DNA from: Phormidesmis sp963789215 | GTDB lineage: Bacteria > Cyanobacteriota > Cyanobacteriia > Phormidesmidales > Phormidesmidaceae | Direction of reading: 5' to 3' | Length of the DNA stretch: 64,000 bases | Assembly (NCBI GenBank): GCA_963789215.1 | Contig: CAWBJY010000005.1 | Coordinates: forward strand, 124,001-188,000 | Program-made: the position numbers and the translations under genes | The notes under the pieces: generated by a model | What the model was told of the DNA's origin: nothing | The model's database searches: none | The model's input: only the letters and a program-made list of their open reading frames with translations | In this document: in pieces, positions 60,693 through 64,000 of the stretch | Layout of the letters: the number at the start of each line of letters is the position of its first letter | Position numbering within the stretch: position 1 is the first letter of the stretch

Positions 60693-62803
60693 TCTTTGCC
60701 GGGCGCCTGTTTTTTTAAGCGGACGCGACCGGGATGGGGTTCGCCTATTAGGATGACGGAGGTGGTGATGCGGCTGATGATGGGCGCGGCTAGGCTGCCT
60801 AGATTGAATCCGGGGCTGGTGCGGCGACGCTGCGATCGCAAAACAACCACGTCGTAACTGCGCGCGGCTCTAGCAATAGCCGCGACAACGCTGTCTCTTA
60901 CGAGTACCTGCACCTCGATGTTGCAGTCTGAGGTAGGTAGCTGCATAATCAGTGTTTCTAGCTGCTTTTGCAGGCGCGTGCGGTGGGTTTCGGATGAGAA
61001 AGGGCTGCATACGTGCAGCATCGTCACCCGGCCCTGGTTAGCAGCGGCGAGAACCTGTGCGAACCGCATGACTCTAACCGTTAGCGGAGAGGGATTTTCG
61101 ATGGGGAGCAAGATATTTTTGAGGTCGGCGGGTGGCTTGAGCAGCCTAGAGACGACGACCGGACAGTGCGCAGACCACATAACGTCGGTATGGACGGGGT
61201 TGAAGGCGTAGCTGCTAAGCTTGGTGGGCGATCGCATCCCCATCATGATGAGGCTGGCGTTTTGCTCTCGGCTGAGGTGATAAATCGCTTGGGGCACGCT
61301 ATGCTCGATGCGAAACATGGGTTCTATGGGGATGTCGAAGCCTTTGCTGATGAGTTCGGCGTCTTTGAGTCGGCGCTGGCAGTGGACGATCGCCCGGTGC
61401 ATTTGAGGCGAGTCCATTTGCGACTGGGTGAGGGCAACGGCTAGGGGTAAGATACGACCTTTTTCGTACTGCGCAATAATGGCCGCTAGCTCTATCAGCC
61501 ATCTTTCCGTTTTGGGATTGTAGACGGGGGCAACGATAGTGAATGGCCCGCTGTTTGTCTTGGCCTCGTCTGGAATGGGTAGCCAGCTCAGCGGCTTGGG
61601 TTCTTCTAGGGTTTCGGTGATGGCGATATGGCGGGCGGATTGAGCGGTGATGAGCGGGCCTAATATAGAGGTGACCAGCATGAGCAAAATCACGCTGTTA
61701 AAAACGGGCGCGGTGATGATGTCGGCCTGGTAGCCAACGAGCGCGGCGGCGAGCGTAGCGGCTACCTGAGGAACGGAGAGCGACCACATTGTCCAGGTTT
61801 GGGGCCAGTTATAGCCAAAGAGTAGCTTGGTGCCGAAGGCCGCTAGAAACTTTGAGACGAGTAGTGCAATAACAATGGCTAACGGGACTTGAATCGTTCT
61901 CAAGAGGCTTTCGAAAGCGTTAAGATCGAGCAGTAGCCCCATGTCGATGAAAAACATAGGAATAAACAGGACGCCGCCTAGAAATTCTGTTTTTTCTTTA
62001 ACGGGGCCGTCGCCGATAACGCTGTTGATGGCTAGGCCCGCTAGAAATGCGCCAATGATGCCTTCTACGCCAATGAGCTGAGCAACAATGGCGGCGAGAA
62101 AAAGCGAGAGTAGAACAAACAAAAACTGATTGCCTTCGTCTTTGCCGGTGAGCCGGAAAAAGGTTTTGGCGAGCTGTTTGAGGCCGATGAGCACGGCGAT
62201 GGTGTACAAGCTCAGCGAGCCTAGCAGCGTCAGCAGCTTTACCGTGGTGAAGTCTCCTTTACTGACGCCCAAGCAGATTGCTAGAACGACTAGGGCGGAG
62301 ATATCTGTAAAGATAGTTGCGCCTACGGTGATGGTGACGGCTTCGTCTGTGACGACGCCTAGGCGCTGCACGATGGGATAGGCGAGTAGGGTATGGGAGG
62401 CGAGCAGTGAGCCAATAAGCACGGCGGCTAGCCACCCGTAGTTGAAGAATAGGCCGATGCCAATGCCGCTTAGAAAGGGAACTAAAAAGGTCAGCACACC
62501 GAAGCTGAGCGACCGGTTTTTGGTTTTGCTAAAGAGTGCTAGGTCGATTTCCAACCCGGCGACAAACATCAGGTAGAGCTTGCCAACTTCTGCAAATAAA
62601 ATGACGGTTTCGTCTTTAGGATCTAGCCAGCCGAGCGAGCTGGTGCCAAAGAGTACGCCTGCGGCGATGAGGCCAACGAGTCCGGGGAGCCTAAGGCGCT
62701 CGAAGAAGGGGGGCACGATAAGAGCGATCGCCAGCAAAAGGCCGAAGGTGGCGGTAGGCGACCCTAAGGTTTGAGCGACGGATGCGGCTAGAAGATTTGG
62801 CAT
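60689..62803 (-). CDS. CPA2 cation/proton antiporter with universal-stress-protein tail
   Basis: The 704-residue protein has about 12 membrane segments in the first 390 residues (LLLAIALIVPPFFERLRLPGLVGLIAAGVLFG, a CPA2/KefB hallmark; FLAGLAINSVIGD). The C-terminal 300 residues have two USP-like alpha/beta domains: TIVAPVYNPKTERWLIELAA and NILLPIENPSPLTVRVMRFA, ending in ILIGEPHPG. K+ or Na+ exchange for H+ is likely; the tail may respond to nucleotides (inference). The ATG at 62803 is the start. Confidence 0.9.
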   Translation of the reverse strand: MPNLLAASVAQTLGSPTATFGLLLAIALIVPPFFERLRLPGLVGLIAAGVLFGTSSLGWLDPKDETVILFAEVGKLYLMFVAGLEIDLALFSKTKNRSLSFGVLTFLVPFLSGIGIGLFFNYGWLAAVLIGSLLASHTLLAYPIVQRLGVVTDEAVTITVGATIFTDISALVVLAICLGVSKGDFTTVKLLTLLGSLSLYTIAVLIGLKQLAKTFFRLTGKDEGNQFLFVLLSLFLAAIVAQLIGVEGIIGAFLAGLAINSVIGDGPVKEKTEFLGGVLFIPMFFIDMGLLLDLNAFESLLRTIQVPLAIVIALLVSKFLAAFGTKLLFGYNWPQTWTMWSLSVPQVAATLAAALVGYQADIITAPVFNSVILLMLVTSILGPLITAQSARHIAITETLEEPKPLSWLPIPDEAKTNSGPFTIVAPVYNPKTERWLIELAAIIAQYEKGRILPLAVALTQSQMDSPQMHRAIVHCQRRLKDAELISKGFDIPIEPMFRIEHSVPQAIYHLSREQNASLIMMGMRSPTKLSSYAFNPVHTDVMWSAHCPVVVSRLLKPPADLKNILLPIENPSPLTVRVMRFAQVLAAANQGRVTMLHVCSPFSSETHRTRLQKQLETLIMQLPTSDCNIEVQVLVRDSVVAAIARAARSYDVVVLRSQRRRTSPGFNLGSLAAPIISRITTSVILIGEPHPGRVRLKKQAPGKD

Positions 62804-62980
62804 GTACGACTAAGACATCTGCTGATAGTCAGCGAGCGTTCCGGATAGCAGGTTACTTTAAAGATTATTAGAGTTTTAAAGAGTTGAAGCACAGAGACTA
62901 CGAAAATCACTGCTTAGATTCGCAAACAGTTTTAGAATATTACCGAGTTTTTGACATTCTCTATCTATCCTGATACGGGG

Positions 62981-64000
62981 ATGATAGGGACTGTTATTTT
63001 GGAGTGGGCTGAACCATTGAAGCGAAGATCGTTGCTCTCGTTGGGGTTGGGAAGTTTAGCTGTCGCTGTTGGAGGCCGCTATTTCTCTGCTTCTAAAGGC
63101 GCGAATCTTAGCGAAGTCGTTTTTCGGAAGGCTGGAGCGCCTGATGCGACGCTGGCGCAGATTGGCTCTTTTGAGCTACCTCCTAATATAGGCGACAAGC
63201 TGTTTGAGTTTGCGGCGGTTGGCGATGTAGGTACTGGCAAGAAAGGTCAGTATGCCGTAGCCGAAGCGATGACACAGCGATGGCGGAGTTCTCCTTTTCC
63301 ACTAACGCTACTCACGGGCGATAATATTTACGAGTCGGGCGAGATTGGTAGGGTTCAAGCGGCGTTTGAACGGCCTTATGCAACCTTGCTAGAGAATGGC
63401 GTTGAGTTTTATGCGGCGCTTGGCAATCACGATTTTCGCACCAACCGGGGTGAGGATGAGATTGCGTACCCTGGCTACAATATGCCTTCGAGATACTACA
63501 CGTTTACCGAGCAGTCGGTTCAGTTTTTTGCGCTAGATACTAATTTGGCGATCGCTCGGGGTGGCCGTACAGCGGATTGGCAGAAGCAGCTTCAGTGGCT
63601 AAAGAGAGAATTAGCGCGATCGCCTGCCCCGTGGAAAATTGTATTTGCGCATCATCCTGTTTATTCGTCGGGCTATCACGGCTCTGAGCCGACGTTGATA
63701 GCGTCGCTGACGCCTTTGTTTGCTGAGTATGGCGTGCAGCTCTATATCAACGGACACGATCATAATTACGAGCGCACGGAGCCAATTGAGGGTACGACTT
63801 ACATTACGTCTGGGAATGGCGCAAAGCTGCGACCGGTAGACCGTTCTGACTGGACGGCTTATGCGGTTTCTAAGCTGGGGTTTAATACTTTTGAGGTCTA
63901 CGCTGACTGGATAGTGGTTAAGGCCATCGATAGCGATAATGTTGTTTATGATGTGGCTGCGATCGCGGCTAATCAGGTTTCAGTCTTATCCACTTTGTGA
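62981..64000 (+). CDS. Secreted metallophosphatase (purple acid phosphatase-like)
   Basis: Starting at ATG 62981 gives 339 residues, ending in TGA exactly at the window edge, so it is complete. A KRRSLLSLGLGSLAVAVGG segment resembles a twin-arginine signal. Metal motifs are GDVGTG, TGDNIYESG, ALGNHDFRTN, VFAHHPVYSSGYHG and INGHDHNYERT, the set of the tartrate-resistant acid phosphatase group. It would release phosphate from organic esters in the periplasm or outside. Confidence 0.9.
   Translation: MIGTVILEWAEPLKRRSLLSLGLGSLAVAVGGRYFSASKGANLSEVVFRKAGAPDATLAQIGSFELPPNIGDKLFEFAAVGDVGTGKKGQYAVAEAMTQRWRSSPFPLTLLTGDNIYESGEIGRVQAAFERPYATLLENGVEFYAALGNHDFRTNRGEDEIAYPGYNMPSRYYTFTEQSVQFFALDTNLAIARGGRTADWQKQLQWLKRELARSPAPWKIVFAHHPVYSSGYHGSEPTLIASLTPLFAEYGVQLYINGHDHNYERTEPIEGTTYITSGNGAKLRPVDRSDWTAYAVSKLGFNTFEVYADWIVVKAIDSDNVVYDVAAIAANQVSVLSTL

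Noticed and set aside
1..64000. tRNA, rRNA or tmRNA genes
   Set aside because: I looked through the larger spacers for T-loop and rRNA landmarks and found none; a covariance-model scan would settle it.
1..64000. HIP1 octamers as attachment sites or mobile ends
   Set aside because: They occur throughout genes and spacers, as is normal for many cyanobacteria, without flanking duplications.

Overview
This window is chromosomal DNA of a cyanobacterium. The evidence is a complete psbA (photosystem II D1), a cyanobacterial-type Hfq next to dapF, a ComFB/CdgR-like protein, an RRM-type RNA-binding protein, and the octamer GCGATCGC (HIP1) scattered through genes and spacers. No rRNA, tRNA, complete insertion sequence, prophage or CRISPR array was recognised. 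I cannot name the genus from sequence alone.

Layout. 0-9.4 kb: the 5' tip of lipA, cell-wall enzymes (L,D-transpeptidase, M23 peptidase), a ComFB protein, yidD, a glycosyltransferase facing a coupled three-gene operon (acyl-CoA dehydrogenase, PIG-L deacetylase, NodS-like methyltransferase), and a class II photolyase. 9.3-13.4 kb is the accessory part: an inverted-repeat element, a 21-bp tandem repeat that can encode heptads, and a giant LRR-Roc-COR-TIR gene cut by three +1 frameshifts. 13.4-20.5 kb: DUF362 protein, hfq / dapF-surE, a COG0701 permease with its TIGR03943 partner, a beta-propeller-like membrane protein and a small HTH regulator. 21-28.3 kb (mostly minus strand): aldose epimerase, an acidic ORF that looks like the out-of-frame tail of a CapA-like protein, a beta-lactamase-fold serine hydrolase, trmJ, a tiny DUF2256 gene and a HAD phosphatase. 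28.4-36 kb: cobalamin riboswitch with hupE and cobW, a histidine kinase, trmFO with a metalloenzyme gene, and psbA with its own promoter and terminator.

36.6-46 kb: a transmembrane fusion (STAND-type tail, substrate-binding domain, OmpA), a membrane protein, an ada-eamA pair, an LRR protein kinase, a GMC oxidoreductase and a second serine hydrolase. 46-55.7 kb: gatA, ilvC, glgP, a flippase, a 744-bp gene-less stretch with a possible structured RNA, YqhA, SixA and an RRM protein. 55.8-64 kb: M42 peptidase, two secreted orphans, GIY-YIG, YedK, DUF411, ExoD, a CPA2 antiporter with a USP tail, and a secreted metallophosphatase.

Most genes are housekeeping or cell-envelope functions. The points most worth a second look are the broken ROCO-TIR gene and the repeats around it, the CapA reading-frame break at a slippery homopolymer, the NodS/PIG-L/acyl-CoA dehydrogenase/glycosyltransferase cluster, the candidate structured RNA near 53.7 kb, and the many 14-18 bp tandem duplications at gene ends and in low-complexity coding tails. 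All calls come from reading the sequence; no database search was run.
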